Assembly: GCA_964551215.1 (NCBI GenBank)
Contig: CAZKBV010000017.1
Span: forward strand, 1 to 26,216
DNA length: 26,216 nucleotides
Reading direction: 5' to 3'
Source: JAFLUQ01 sp964551215
GTDB lineage: Bacteria; Bacillota; Clostridia; UMGS1883
Below are positions 6,180-14,832 of this stretch, piece by piece. Under the pieces are notes generated by a model, which did no database searches, was not told the DNA's origin, and worked only from the letters and a program-made list of their open reading frames with translations. Both the position numbers and the translations under genes were made by a program. The stretch's first letter is position 1; each line of letters begins with the position of its first letter.

Positions 6180-7604
6180 GTGGAAACACTGTACCGGCTG
6201 TTTCAAAAGCTTTTTGGCGGCGATCAAAGCCGCTATGCCCTTTGCGGGAGAGATCCCTCCGGAGCGGAGGCGTTCAGGCTGTCGTGCCGTGTGTGTCCCC
6301 GCAACGCCGAGGGCGCGGACTGCGGAAAATGCAAAAGCGCCGCGCCCGTGCCGATGAATGTACGGGCGCTGGAAAATCATATAAACGGCAAGGCCGCCGC
6401 GGGGATATTTGCCCCGGGGAAGGACGGTCTTTGCCGTTTTTCCGTTATTTCCTTCCGGGGCGAGGCGGTGGCGTTCCTAAAGCCGGCGATAGAGGCCTGC
6501 CGCGGCATGGAGGCGAGCTTTTTCTGCGAAAGCCTTGTTTCGGGCGGAGAAATTCGCCTGTGGCTGTTTACGGGTCGGGACGTAAGCGCTTACGCGGCTG
6601 TGTATATGGCGGCAAAGGTGCTTTTTCTGACGGCCGCTTCCTGCGGGGAATTTCCATGGGAGCTGTTCGGCGAAATCCGTCCCCGCGACGGAAGGCCTGT
6701 CCCTTTGCCTCTTTTCGGCTTTGCCGACGGAGCAAGCGTTATTTTTGACGGCGGGCTTTGTCCGGCGGAGGATCCGGAGAAATTTCTTTCGGAATTTTCC
6801 CCCGAGCCGCCCAAGCTGAAGCCTTATACGAACCTTCCGGAATCCGTAAACGCCGAGCTTTGCGGTATGTATTACATAAACCGAAGCGAGCTTACGCCCT
6901 CCGCCGAAGCCCTTTTGCTTGAAGGAGCTTCCTTTATAGACAGCGGCGGAAATGTACGGCTGTGCTTTTCCGTGGCGGGAGACAGACTGCTGCTTCCAAG
7001 GGGAACAGACCTGAAGGCGCTTATGCCCGAAACGAAAATTAACTTAACCGACAGCCGAATGGTAGGAAGCGCGCTTCGGGTCAAAAACCGCGTCGAGCTT
7101 TCCCCGTGGCAAACGGAAGCCGTAGAAAAAGCCCTGAAGGAGGGCGGCGGCGTGATTACGGCTCCCACAGGAAGCGGAAAAACCGGGGTAGTCTGTGAAA
7201 TAATTGCCCGCCTCGGACGCGGCGCGCTGATTCTTGTTCCGGACGGAGTTACCGCCGCGAGATGGAGACGCCGCCTGTCGGCGGCCTTCGGAATCGGAGA
7301 GGAACGCATAGGCTGTATAAGGGACGACTTTGACTTTCCCAACGGACTTTTGGACGTGGCCGTGCTGAACGAAAACACAGAGTTCCGCCTTGCGGAATAT
7401 ATTTCCGCCTACGGCTGCGCCGTAATTGCCGACTGCGACCGTCTTATGTGCGAGGGCAAGTCGTTTGCTTCCGTTATGGAAAGCATTTGCGCTATGCGGG
7501 TGTTCGGCATATCCGCCCGCCCTGCGGAAGGCTCCCGTCTCGGAAGCTATATGCGGCTGTATATCGGAAAAACCGTATACAGCTTCCGAAAAGAAGCTCC
7601 TTAA
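6180..7604 (+). CDS. Degenerate TOTE-type AEP primase fused to a half SF2 helicase (paralogue B)
   Basis: A shorter paralogue (474 residues) of the protein on the other side of argS. It starts at GTG 6180 after GGGGGAG. It has no DUF1653-like region and opens with a probable zinc cluster at Cys36, 39, 48 and 51. The AEP-like core follows: AAAGIFAPGKDGLCRFSVIS, then GGEIRLWLF, VPLPLFG and VIFDGG. The catalytic Asp pair aligns with Ser91 and Arg93, and the motif II His with Arg126. The helicase lobe is better kept than in paralogue A: Q-motif LSPWQTEAV (307-315), motif I APTGSGKT (328-335), GALILVPDGVTAARW as motif Ia, ADCD (417-420) where DECH is expected, and GISARPAEGS in the motif III position. 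It ends at GKTVYSFRKEAP, the same point in the fold as paralogue A, with no second lobe. Possibly an ATP-dependent nucleic-acid binder or a regulatory remnant. Confidence 0.7.
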   Translation: METLYRLFQKLFGGDQSRYALCGRDPSGAEAFRLSCRVCPRNAEGADCGKCKSAAPVPMNVRALENHINGKAAAGIFAPGKDGLCRFSVISFRGEAVAFLKPAIEACRGMEASFFCESLVSGGEIRLWLFTGRDVSAYAAVYMAAKVLFLTAASCGEFPWELFGEIRPRDGRPVPLPLFGFADGASVIFDGGLCPAEDPEKFLSEFSPEPPKLKPYTNLPESVNAELCGMYYINRSELTPSAEALLLEGASFIDSGGNVRLCFSVAGDRLLLPRGTDLKALMPETKINLTDSRMVGSALRVKNRVELSPWQTEAVEKALKEGGGVITAPTGSGKTGVVCEIIARLGRGALILVPDGVTAARWRRRLSAAFGIGEERIGCIRDDFDFPNGLLDVAVLNENTEFRLAEYISAYGCAVIADCDRLMCEGKSFASVMESICAMRVFGISARPAEGSRLGSYMRLYIGKTVYSFRKEAP

Positions 7605-7631
7605 CAAAGCTTGGGCGAAAGGGTAGGCCAA

Positions 7632-7865
7632 TTAAGCCGAGTGACGCTCTCTGGCGATTTTTAACAGCCGACGGTATTCATTTTCGGCGGATTTAAGCCT
7701 TTTCGCGTAATCCGAAACGGATTTTTCGTCCGACGCTGTTAAAAGGAAGGCCTGAAGATTGCTTATTTCCGCTTTCACTCCCGCAAGCCTTTCGTCGATG
7801 CTCCATGTGCCGTACTGCAAGTCTTTCAGGCGGCTCAAAATGTTTTTAATAAAAACCTTATCCAT
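7632..7865 (-). CDS. Small coiled-coil protein of unknown function
   Basis: The 77-residue frame begins with ATG at 7865, eight bases after AAGGAG, which makes it likely to be translated. The product is soluble, charged and predicted helical throughout (for example LKDLQYGTWSIDERLAGVKA, then an Arg/Lys/Glu-rich C-terminal helix), with no signal peptide, membrane helix or cysteine. I recognise no family. It is convergent with paralogue B, 27 bases away, and divergent from ligA. No clear terminator lies between the two convergent genes. Confidence 0.6.
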   Translation of the reverse strand: MDKVFIKNILSRLKDLQYGTWSIDERLAGVKAEISNLQAFLLTASDEKSVSDYAKRLKSAENEYRRLLKIARERHSA

Positions 7866-8027
7866 ACAACATTCTCCTTCGGCGTTAAATTCTATTACAG
7901 TATATTTAAGGAACCTCCGAAAAATTCACGCCTGCGGCCATAAAACAACCCTTGACGGTAAATTTTTCCTCGCCGACAGGCATTTTGGAATTAATCAGGG
8001 CTTCCTAAAGAAATTCGGCCTTTATTC

Positions 8028-8056
8028 TTGCAAATTTCGGGGAAATAATATATAAT
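8028..8056 (+). promoter_or_regulatory. Promoter candidate for ligA
   Basis: TTGCAA (8028-8033) is separated by 17 bases from a perfect TATAAT (8051-8056). The ribosome binding sequence AAGGAGG begins immediately after the -10 box. Transcription starting about 7 bases downstream would therefore leave little or no Shine-Dalgarno sequence on the message, so an additional upstream promoter is possible. Confidence 0.6.
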
Positions 8057-8069
8057 AAGGAGGAATGAG

Positions 8070-10049
8070 GTGTTTAAAATGGATATAAACGAGCTAAGAG
8101 AAAAAATCAATTATCACAGCAAAAAATACTATACCGACGACGATCCGGAAATTACGGATTTTGAATATGACGCCCTGATGCGCGAGCTGAAAAGGATGGA
8201 GGCGGAGCATCCGGAGCTGATAACTCCCGATTCTCCCACTCAAAGAGTCGGCGGAGCCGTTCTCACGGAATTTGAAAAGGTGGAGCATAGGGTGCAGATG
8301 CAGAGCCTCAACGACGTTTTCAGCCGCGAGGAGGTTCTTGATTTCGGCAGAAAAACTGCGGCGGCGGTGGAAAATCCCAAATATGTCACCGAGCTGAAAA
8401 TAGACGGACTCAGCGTTTCGCTGGAATACCGAGACGGAGTGTTTTTCCGAGGCAGCACTCGGGGAGACGGCTTTGTGGGGGAGGATGTGACCGAAAATCT
8501 TAAAACAATTGCTTCCATACCCCTTGTGCTTAAAGAAAAGCTGCCTTATCTTGAGGTCAGGGGCGAGGTATTCATGCCCCACAAGAGCTTTGAGCGGCTT
8601 AACGCCCTTCAGGAGGAGCGGGAACAGAAGCCCTTTAAAAACCCCCGAAACGCCGCCGCCGGAAGCCTTCGCCAGTTGGACAGCTCAATTGCCGCAAAAA
8701 GAGGGCTGGATATTTTTGTGTTCAACGTTCAGCAGATAGAGGGAAAGACTCTTTACACCCACAGCGAATCCATAGAATATCTCGGCAAGCTGGGCTTTAA
8801 AACCATACCTATTCGCCGAGTTTTCGATACTATAGACGAAGCCTTCGGCGAGGCGCTTAGAATAGGCGAAAGTCGGGGAGAACTGGATTTCGACATCGAC
8901 GGAGCGGTTATAAAGGTCAATTCTCTTGCCCAGAGGGAAGCCTTGGGCAGTACGGTAAAATGCCCCCGCTGGGCTGTGGCATATAAATATCCGGCGGAAA
9001 AGAAGGAAACCCGCCTAACGGATATATTGATACAGGTGGGGCGCACAGGCGTACTCACCCCAAATGCCGTGCTGGAGCCTGTTCGTCTCGCGGGAACAAC
9101 CGTTTCTCGGGCAACTCTCCACAATATAGACTATATACGGGAAAAGGATATAAGAATCGGCGACACGGTGCTTGTCCAGAAGGCCGGTGACATAATTCCC
9201 GAGGTGCTGGAGGTTATAAAAGAAAAACGCACCGGAGAGGAACGGGAGTTTTTCATGCCGGACAGGTGTCCCGTGTGCGGAGCCGAAGCCGTGCGGGAAG
9301 AAGGGGAAGCCGCTGTCCGCTGCACCGGCGGAGAATGTCCGGCTCAGCTTGCCCGAAATATTATCCACTATACAGGCCGTGACGCTATGGACATTGAAGG
9401 GCTGGGGCCTGCCGTTGTGAACCGCCTTTTGGATGAGGGGCTTATCGCTTCCGTGGCGGATCTTTATACTCTCAAAGCCGAGGATTTGGAAAATCTTGAA
9501 AAAATGGGCAAAAAGAGCGCCGCCAACTTGATTGAGGCCATAGAGCGTTCAAAGGAAAACGACCTCGCGAATCTTATTTTTGCCTTGGGAATCCGCCATG
9601 TGGGCAGCAAGGGCGGCAAGCTTCTTGCCATGCGTTTCGCCACGCTGGACAACCTCATTGCCGCTTCCGCCGAGGAAATTGCTTCGGTTGATGATATGGG
9701 CGAAATTACGGCGGAAAGCGTTAAAAAATTCTTTGCTCAGGAGCAGAACATGGATATTGTCGAAAAGCTCCGACGGGCGGGAGTCAATTTTAACTGCCGC
9801 ATAGAAAATAAAAGCGGAGCTTTCGACGGACTTACCTTTGTGCTTACGGGCGCCCTGCCCACTCTTAAGCGGAGCGAAGCCGCCAAGCTCATAGAGGATA
9901 ACGGCGGAAGGGTTTCCTCCTCCGTCAGCAAAAAAACAAGCTGCGTCCTTGCCGGAGAGGATCCTGGCAGCAAGCTGGATAAGGCAAACAGCCTCGGAGT
10001 CGAGGTGATTGACGAAGAAGAATTCTTAAAAAGACTGGGAAAAGTATAA
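8070..10049 (+). CDS. ligA: NAD-dependent DNA ligase
   Basis: LigA seals nicks in DNA during replication and repair using NAD as the adenylate donor. From the GTG at 8070 it has 659 residues, normal for the family. Domain Ia (YYTDDDPEITDFEYD) binds the nicotinamide end of NAD. The adenylated lysine is K110 in ELKIDGLS. The nucleotidyltransferase and OB folds follow. A four-cysteine zinc finger is at residues 400, 403, 418 and 423, then helix-hairpin-helix repeats and a C-terminal BRCT domain from about 583. Two starts compete: GTG 8070, six bases after AAGGAGG, and ATG 8079, eight bases after a weaker GAGG. The ATG gives MDINELREKI, the more usual family start. It is a single-gene unit ending at a strong bidirectional hairpin. 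Confidence 0.97.
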   Translation: MFKMDINELREKINYHSKKYYTDDDPEITDFEYDALMRELKRMEAEHPELITPDSPTQRVGGAVLTEFEKVEHRVQMQSLNDVFSREEVLDFGRKTAAAVENPKYVTELKIDGLSVSLEYRDGVFFRGSTRGDGFVGEDVTENLKTIASIPLVLKEKLPYLEVRGEVFMPHKSFERLNALQEEREQKPFKNPRNAAAGSLRQLDSSIAAKRGLDIFVFNVQQIEGKTLYTHSESIEYLGKLGFKTIPIRRVFDTIDEAFGEALRIGESRGELDFDIDGAVIKVNSLAQREALGSTVKCPRWAVAYKYPAEKKETRLTDILIQVGRTGVLTPNAVLEPVRLAGTTVSRATLHNIDYIREKDIRIGDTVLVQKAGDIIPEVLEVIKEKRTGEEREFFMPDRCPVCGAEAVREEGEAAVRCTGGECPAQLARNIIHYTGRDAMDIEGLGPAVVNRLLDEGLIASVADLYTLKAEDLENLEKMGKKSAANLIEAIERSKENDLANLIFALGIRHVGSKGGKLLAMRFATLDNLIAASAEEIASVDDMGEITAESVKKFFAQEQNMDIVEKLRRAGVNFNCRIENKSGAFDGLTFVLTGALPTLKRSEAAKLIEDNGGRVSSSVSKKTSCVLAGEDPGSKLDKANSLGVEVIDEEEFLKRLGKV

Positions 10050-10071
10050 GATTTTTCTTTGGAAAATAAGC

Positions 10072-10111
10072 AAAAGCGTCAGGGGGAATCCCGATCCCCC
10101 CTGACGCTTTT
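10072..10111. terminator. Bidirectional terminator between ligA and the pepV operon
   Basis: A perfect 15-bp stem pairs 10072-10086 (AAAAGCGTCAGGGGG) with 10097-10111. A-tracts on one side and T-tracts on the other give a U-run in both directions, as expected between convergent genes. Confidence 0.9.
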
Positions 10112-10199
10112 ACGGTGTACAGCCTAAACTTAAAGTCCCGCCGAAGATACAATTTATCAAAGGCTACGATTTAAATCGCGGCTTGCCGAAAAGGCTGTT

Positions 10200-11585
10200 T
10201 TATCTGCAAAGCTTATATATAGCTCTGGCGTATATTTTCGATATATTCAAAAGAGTGCCGATATTTATATGCTCGTTTGCTCCGTGCATATTATTTTCCT
10301 CGCCCGGCATTTCCGCGCCGTAGGCTACTCCGCCGTCAACGGTATGAAGGTATGTGGCGCCGCCCTCGGCTATGCAATGCCCCTTTAGACCGGTAACATC
10401 CGTGAAGCAGTCGAGAAGGGTTTTTATGAAGCCGCTTTCCTCGGGAACGAGATGCCCCTCCATTACGTGGAAGAAGTCAAGCTCAAAGCCCAAAGGCAGA
10501 AGCTTTTCTTTTACAATGGACATTACTTCGCCAAGCTTCGCCGTAGCCGGAAAGCGTATGTCAATACCGCCGGAAACGCTGCCGTTTTCGGCGGCAAACA
10601 GGCTGAGCAGCGCGGAAAGCGCACCGGACTCGTTGTCGCTCATTTTCAGTCCGGCGTGTTCTCCGTCGCCTTCCCCGTAGGGGAACAGCTCATAAAGTCC
10701 CTTAATGGCGTCAATAAGACCGGTTTCTTCAAGCCTTAAAGCAAGTATCGGCTTCATAAGCCCCGTAAGAGCGTTTATTCCCTTTTCCGGTGTGGAGCCG
10801 TGGGCGGAAAGCCCTTCCGCGAGAACCTTTACCCCTTCGGGTACGGAGCTTATTTTCAGCTTAGGGCAGTCTTGGGCGACTGAGCGCACTTCGTCCTCCG
10901 AAACACCGGCTATAACAGCCTCGGCTTTGTCGGGAACGGCATTTACGACACGTCCGGCTTTGAGGCTCAGGAGCCTGCGTCCGGAAGCGGCGTCCTTATA
11001 GTTCTTTTTAAAATAAAGCTGGCACACGCCCTTTTCCACATTGATGACAGGAAATTCCCCGTCGGGGGAAAGCATCATGCGGGGAAGGGACTTTTTGCTT
11101 CTGTAATATTCCAGATCCTCCATGCCGGACTCCTCATCGGAGCCGAAAAGCAGCCTTACATTTTTTGGAAGCTCCGCGCCGACGGCCCTCAAAGCCTTGA
11201 CGGCCCATAGGGCGCCCACGGCAGGGCCTTTGTCGTCAATCGCGCCCCGACCGTATAAGGCTCCGTCCTTTTCGGTAAGCTCAAAGGGATTTGTGTCCCA
11301 GCCATCCCCCTCCGGAACAACGTCCAGATGGGCGATGATTCCGAGAACGGTTTCGGAATCGTTCAGGTCACATTCAAGCATATAGTTGTCAACGTTATTT
11401 ACTTTAAGCCCCGCGTTTTCGGCGATAGCGCTCATTTTTGCCATTGCCGAGGCGCAGCCTTCGCCGAAGGGCTTTCCCTCCGAGGCGGCGCCCCGCTTGC
11501 TGGGTACGGCCACAAGCGACGCTAAATCCGCGGTAATATTTTGAACGTTATCCTCCAAATATTTGTCAATTGCTGAAAAATCCAC
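10200..11585 (-). CDS. pepV: M20 family dipeptidase, PepV-like
   Basis: A zinc-dependent cytoplasmic dipeptidase that completes breakdown of imported peptides. The 461-residue protein starts at GTG 11585 after AAGGAGG. Metal-ligand motifs are clear: AHLDVVPEGDGW (His86, Asp88), GRGAIDDKGP with bridging Asp117, and SDEESG with Glu151/152 as the catalytic base and ligand. The length and the large lid insertion match PepV rather than shorter M20 deacylases such as ArgE. The gene lies 25 bases downstream of the M24 peptidase on the same strand and is the last gene of the peptide block, ending at the shared terminator. Confidence 0.88.
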   Translation of the reverse strand: MDFSAIDKYLEDNVQNITADLASLVAVPSKRGAASEGKPFGEGCASAMAKMSAIAENAGLKVNNVDNYMLECDLNDSETVLGIIAHLDVVPEGDGWDTNPFELTEKDGALYGRGAIDDKGPAVGALWAVKALRAVGAELPKNVRLLFGSDEESGMEDLEYYRSKKSLPRMMLSPDGEFPVINVEKGVCQLYFKKNYKDAASGRRLLSLKAGRVVNAVPDKAEAVIAGVSEDEVRSVAQDCPKLKISSVPEGVKVLAEGLSAHGSTPEKGINALTGLMKPILALRLEETGLIDAIKGLYELFPYGEGDGEHAGLKMSDNESGALSALLSLFAAENGSVSGGIDIRFPATAKLGEVMSIVKEKLLPLGFELDFFHVMEGHLVPEESGFIKTLLDCFTDVTGLKGHCIAEGGATYLHTVDGGVAYGAEMPGEENNMHGANEHINIGTLLNISKIYARAIYKLCR

Positions 11586-11610
11586 GCTTTTTCCTCCTTA
11601 AAACATCGGT

Positions 11611-12690
11611 TTATTCTATAATTGTAAGCTCCTTTGTGAAGCTGTTAAGCACCTCAACTCCGTCCTCGGTAACCATAACAAGATCCTCAATGCGGATTCC
11701 CACATCTCCGTCCAAGTATATGCCCGGTTCGATGGAAAAAGTCATTCCGGGACGAACGGGATTTGTATTTGTTTCGGAAACGTCACCGAATTCGTGAACC
11801 TCGATGCCGATAGAGTGACCGAGACGGTGGGTGAAGTTTTTGCCGTAGCCCGCTTCGGTTATAATATCACGGGCGGCCTTATCTATGTCGCAGAAGCGCA
11901 CGCCGGGCTTGATAACGTCAATGGCGGCCTGCTGAGCCTTTTTCACGATTTCGTATATCCTTCTGTGCTCGCCGGAGACACTTTTATAGAAGAAGGTTCT
12001 TGTCATATCGGAGCAGTAGCCGTTTTTAAGACAGCCTACATCCACGAGGATGCAGTCCCCCTCTTTAAGGGTGTTTGCGCCGGGCTCGTAATGGCCTATA
12101 GCCGCGGCGGCCCCGAAGCCTACCAGCGGCTCGAAGGAGTACCCTTCCGCGCCTTCCGCCCGGTAAAGGTCTATCATGTGGGACGCAAGCTCCGTCTCTG
12201 TCATTCCTTCCCGAACAAAACGGGAAAGGCCGCCTATCGCCTTGTCGTTGGCGGCGCTGGCCTCCCGCATAAGACGGGCTTCCTCGGCGTCCTTCACGCT
12301 GCGGACGCGATCCACACACTTTGAGGAGTTAAAATAGCTTGCCGCTCCGCCGCACTCCATAAGCCGAAGCAGAAACCTTGCCTCGAATTTTTTGTCTATG
12401 CCCAAAGGCTTGGATTTGTCGGTGTATTCCGCAAGGAGCTTCGCGCCGTCGGCATTGTCGTCAAAGCGAACCTTTTCAACCCCCAAATCCTCGTTGACGG
12501 TGAAAAGCTCGTTTATAAAAATGCGGTTTTTTGAGCTGTCCTTATTGATATAAAGCGCAAGCATTCTTTCGCCGGGCTTTATCATTCTTCCCGTAAGATA
12601 AAAAATAGAGTACGGGTCGGAGATTATCATCTGTTCAAGACCGCTTTCCGAGAGCGCGTCTATGATTTTATTAAGACGCTGAGTTTTCAT
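11611..12690 (-). CDS. M24B family aminopeptidase (Xaa-Pro peptidase, PepQ/PepP-like)
   Basis: A metallopeptidase expected to release residues from peptides with proline at the second position. The ATG at 12690 has GAAAGG at suitable spacing; a longer frame from 12729 runs through a hairpin and is rejected. The product has 359 residues. The N-terminal creatinase-like domain is followed by the pita-bread fold with all five metal ligands: Asp217 (ILVDVGC), Asp228 (CSDMTRTF), His292 (RLGHSIGIEVHE), Glu321 (SIEPGIY) and Glu335 (GIRIED). His200 in IGHYEPG fits the substrate-binding site. Its place between the peptide importer and PepV points to peptide scavenging. PepQ (dipeptides) versus PepP (longer peptides) cannot be settled by sequence here. 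Confidence 0.9.
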   Translation of the reverse strand: MKTQRLNKIIDALSESGLEQMIISDPYSIFYLTGRMIKPGERMLALYINKDSSKNRIFINELFTVNEDLGVEKVRFDDNADGAKLLAEYTDKSKPLGIDKKFEARFLLRLMECGGAASYFNSSKCVDRVRSVKDAEEARLMREASAANDKAIGGLSRFVREGMTETELASHMIDLYRAEGAEGYSFEPLVGFGAAAAIGHYEPGANTLKEGDCILVDVGCLKNGYCSDMTRTFFYKSVSGEHRRIYEIVKKAQQAAIDVIKPGVRFCDIDKAARDIITEAGYGKNFTHRLGHSIGIEVHEFGDVSETNTNPVRPGMTFSIEPGIYLDGDVGIRIEDLVMVTEDGVEVLNSFTKELTIIE

Positions 12691-12716
12691 TTTAATCATC
12701 CTTTCGTCAATCGAAA

Positions 12717-12737
12717 GGGAAACCCGCACGGTTTCCC
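12717..12737. repeat. Hairpin with CGCAC loop (copy 1 of 2)
   Basis: GGGAAACC pairs with GGTTTCCC around the loop CGCAC. It sits between the 3' end of oppF and the M24 peptidase gene, followed by further GC-rich complementary segments up to about 12780. A hairpin with the same loop and similar arms occurs at 26084-26114. Confidence 0.6.
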
Positions 12738-12796
12738 CTTCGGCCGCCCCTTTCGGGCTATCCCCTTGCTTTTCGGGGACGGTAAATTTTGCTTAA

Positions 12797-13771
12797 TTAC
12801 TCATACAGCTTACACGCCACGTAATGCCCGCCGCCAACATCCTTAAGCCGACTGTGGAATTCCTCGCAGCCCCGGGTCCGCTTGAAGCATCTTGAACAAA
12901 AGCGGCAGCCCTCGGGAGGGTTTATTGGGGTGGGAACATCTCCTTCGAGAATTATGCGGGCGCTTTTTTCATTGGGATCAACTGAAGGAATGGCGGATAA
13001 GAGAGCCTGAGTATACGGATTAAGAGGATTGTCGTAAAGCTCGTTTTTATCCGCGACCTCCATAAGCTTGCCCAGATACATAACGCCTACACGGTCGCTT
13101 ATGTGCTTTACCACGTTAAGACCGTGGGCGATGAAAAGGTATGTCAGACCGAATTCGTCCTTAAGATCGTCCAGCAGATTCAAAACCTGCGCCTGAATGG
13201 ATACGTCCAAAGCGGAAACAGGCTCGTCGCATACGATAAGCTTGGGATTGACCGCCAATGCTCGGGCTATGCCCACTCTTTGGCGCTGCCCGCCGGAAAA
13301 TTCGTGAGCATAGCGGTTGCGCTGATGGTTGGCAAGACCAACGCAGTTAAGAAGATAATTGACTCTGGACTCAATCTGAGCCTTGGGAACAATCTTGTTT
13401 ACAAGCATAGGCTCGGCGATAATGTCGCCGATAGTCATGCGGGGGTTAAGGGAGGAGTACGGGTCTTGGAAAATAAGCTGTATATCCTTGCAGTAGGCTT
13501 TTCTTTTCTTCGGCTTCAGAGCGGTAAGCTCCGTCCCGTTATAGAAAATTTTTCCGCTTGTGGGCTTGTAAAGATTTACAAGCATTTTGCCTATGGTGGA
13601 TTTTCCGCAGCCGGATTCCCCTACAAGACCGAAGGCCTCGCCCTTGTATATTTTAAAGGAGACGTCGTCCACAGCCTTTAAAATTGCCGTAGGGCGGCCG
13701 AAAAAGCTTCTTTCCGCAACGAAGTGCTTTGTAAGGCCCTGTACCTCTAAGAGAACTTCTTTTTCAGCCAT
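12797..13771 (-). CDS. oppF: Oligopeptide ABC transporter ATP-binding protein OppF
   Basis: The second of two ATPases that drive the peptide importer. The protein has 324 residues starting at ATG 13771, overlapping the oppD stop codon by one base (TAATG). It carries Walker A GESGCGKS, a Q-loop LIFQDPYSSLNPR typical of Opp/Dpp ATPases, signature FSGGQRQR, and Walker B LIVCDEPVSALD. The C-terminal oligopeptide-ABC extension has PINPPEGCRFCSRCFKRTRGCEE, whose cysteines are typical of this subfamily. The gene order oppA-B-C-D-F is canonical. Confidence 0.95.
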   Translation of the reverse strand: MAEKEVLLEVQGLTKHFVAERSFFGRPTAILKAVDDVSFKIYKGEAFGLVGESGCGKSTIGKMLVNLYKPTSGKIFYNGTELTALKPKKRKAYCKDIQLIFQDPYSSLNPRMTIGDIIAEPMLVNKIVPKAQIESRVNYLLNCVGLANHQRNRYAHEFSGGQRQRVGIARALAVNPKLIVCDEPVSALDVSIQAQVLNLLDDLKDEFGLTYLFIAHGLNVVKHISDRVGVMYLGKLMEVADKNELYDNPLNPYTQALLSAIPSVDPNEKSARIILEGDVPTPINPPEGCRFCSRCFKRTRGCEEFHSRLKDVGGGHYVACKLYE

Positions 13772-14760
13772 TATTCATCGTCCTCCGTTTCGTCGGAATA
13801 TAAAAAGCATCTTACTTTTCTGCCGTTTTCGCCGGAAAGCTCCTTAAGAGCCGGCATACCCCGGCGGCACTTTTCGGTGCAGCTTTCACAGCGGTCGGCA
13901 AACGCGCAGCCCTTTGGCAGCCGCGTCGTGTCGGGAACCATGCCCTTTATCATGTAGAGACGCTCGCGGTCGTCGCTGAGCTTGGGAATGGATTCGATGA
14001 GGCCGTTGGTGTAGGGATGCTTGGGGCTTGCAAAAAGCTCCTTTACGTCCGCCTGCTCCACAACCCTTCCGCAGTACATAACCACTACCTTGTCCGCCGT
14101 CTCCGCAACGACGCCCAAGTCGTGGGTTATAAGAATAACCGCCATCCCGAGTTCGTCTCTTAGACGCTTAATCAAATCCAGAATCTGGGCCTGTATGGTG
14201 ACATCCAAGGCCGTTGTCGGCTCGTCCGCTATAAGAAGCTGAGGATTGCAGCTGAGAGCCATTGCGATCATAACTCTCTGGCGCATACCGCCGGACATCT
14301 GGTGAGGATAGTCCTTTATTCTCTGCTCCGGTGAGGGGATTCCAACCATGCGCAACATTTCTATGGCGTGTTCGATTGCCTGTTTTTTATTCATATCGGT
14401 ATGAGTCAGAATTGATTCGCATATCTGTTCCCCGATACGCTGAACGGGGTTAAGGGAGGTCATAGGCTCCTGAAAAATCATCGAAATTTTGTCGCCCCTT
14501 ATGGAGCGCATTTCCTTCGGGCTTTTTTTGCTTAGGTCGTCGCCGTTAAAGAGTATATTTCCGGAGGTAACCCTTCCGGGGTCGCGAATAAGCCCCATTA
14601 CGGAAAGGGAGGTCACGCTTTTTCCGCTGCCCGATTCCCCTACAATGGCAAGTATCTCGCCCTTGTCCACACTAAAGCTTACGTCGTTTACGGCCTTGAC
14701 GATTCCTCTTTTTACCTTAAATTCGGTTCTAAGATTTGAAACCTCCAGCAGATGTGCCAT
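13771..14760 (-). CDS. oppD: Oligopeptide ABC transporter ATP-binding protein OppD
   Basis: The first ATPase of the peptide importer; it pairs with OppF beneath the two permeases. I place the start at ATG 14760 (329 residues, MAHLLEVSNLRTEF) because AAAAGGAG lies ten bases upstream. The alternative GTG at 14769 is almost on top of that site. Walker A is GESGSGKS, the Q-loop region reads MIFQEPMTSLNPV, the signature is MSGGMRQR, and Walker B is LLIADEPTTALD. The C-terminal cysteine-containing extension (GCAFADRCESC) marks the Opp/Dpp family. A short stem-loop (14790-14796 with 14821-14827) lies in the gap after oppC. Confidence 0.95.
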   Translation of the reverse strand: MAHLLEVSNLRTEFKVKRGIVKAVNDVSFSVDKGEILAIVGESGSGKSVTSLSVMGLIRDPGRVTSGNILFNGDDLSKKSPKEMRSIRGDKISMIFQEPMTSLNPVQRIGEQICESILTHTDMNKKQAIEHAIEMLRMVGIPSPEQRIKDYPHQMSGGMRQRVMIAMALSCNPQLLIADEPTTALDVTIQAQILDLIKRLRDELGMAVILITHDLGVVAETADKVVVMYCGRVVEQADVKELFASPKHPYTNGLIESIPKLSDDRERLYMIKGMVPDTTRLPKGCAFADRCESCTEKCRRGMPALKELSGENGRKVRCFLYSDETEDDE

Positions 14761-14832
14761 TGGCTTCACACTCCTTTTTAAAAAGTTGTTTGTCCGCGGT
14801 TGTCTGTGGTGCCGATTTTCCGGACAAGCGGC

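Noticed and set aside
4998..6380. A 460-residue minus-strand open frame
   Set aside because: It is antisense to argS, which has unmistakable synthetase motifs.
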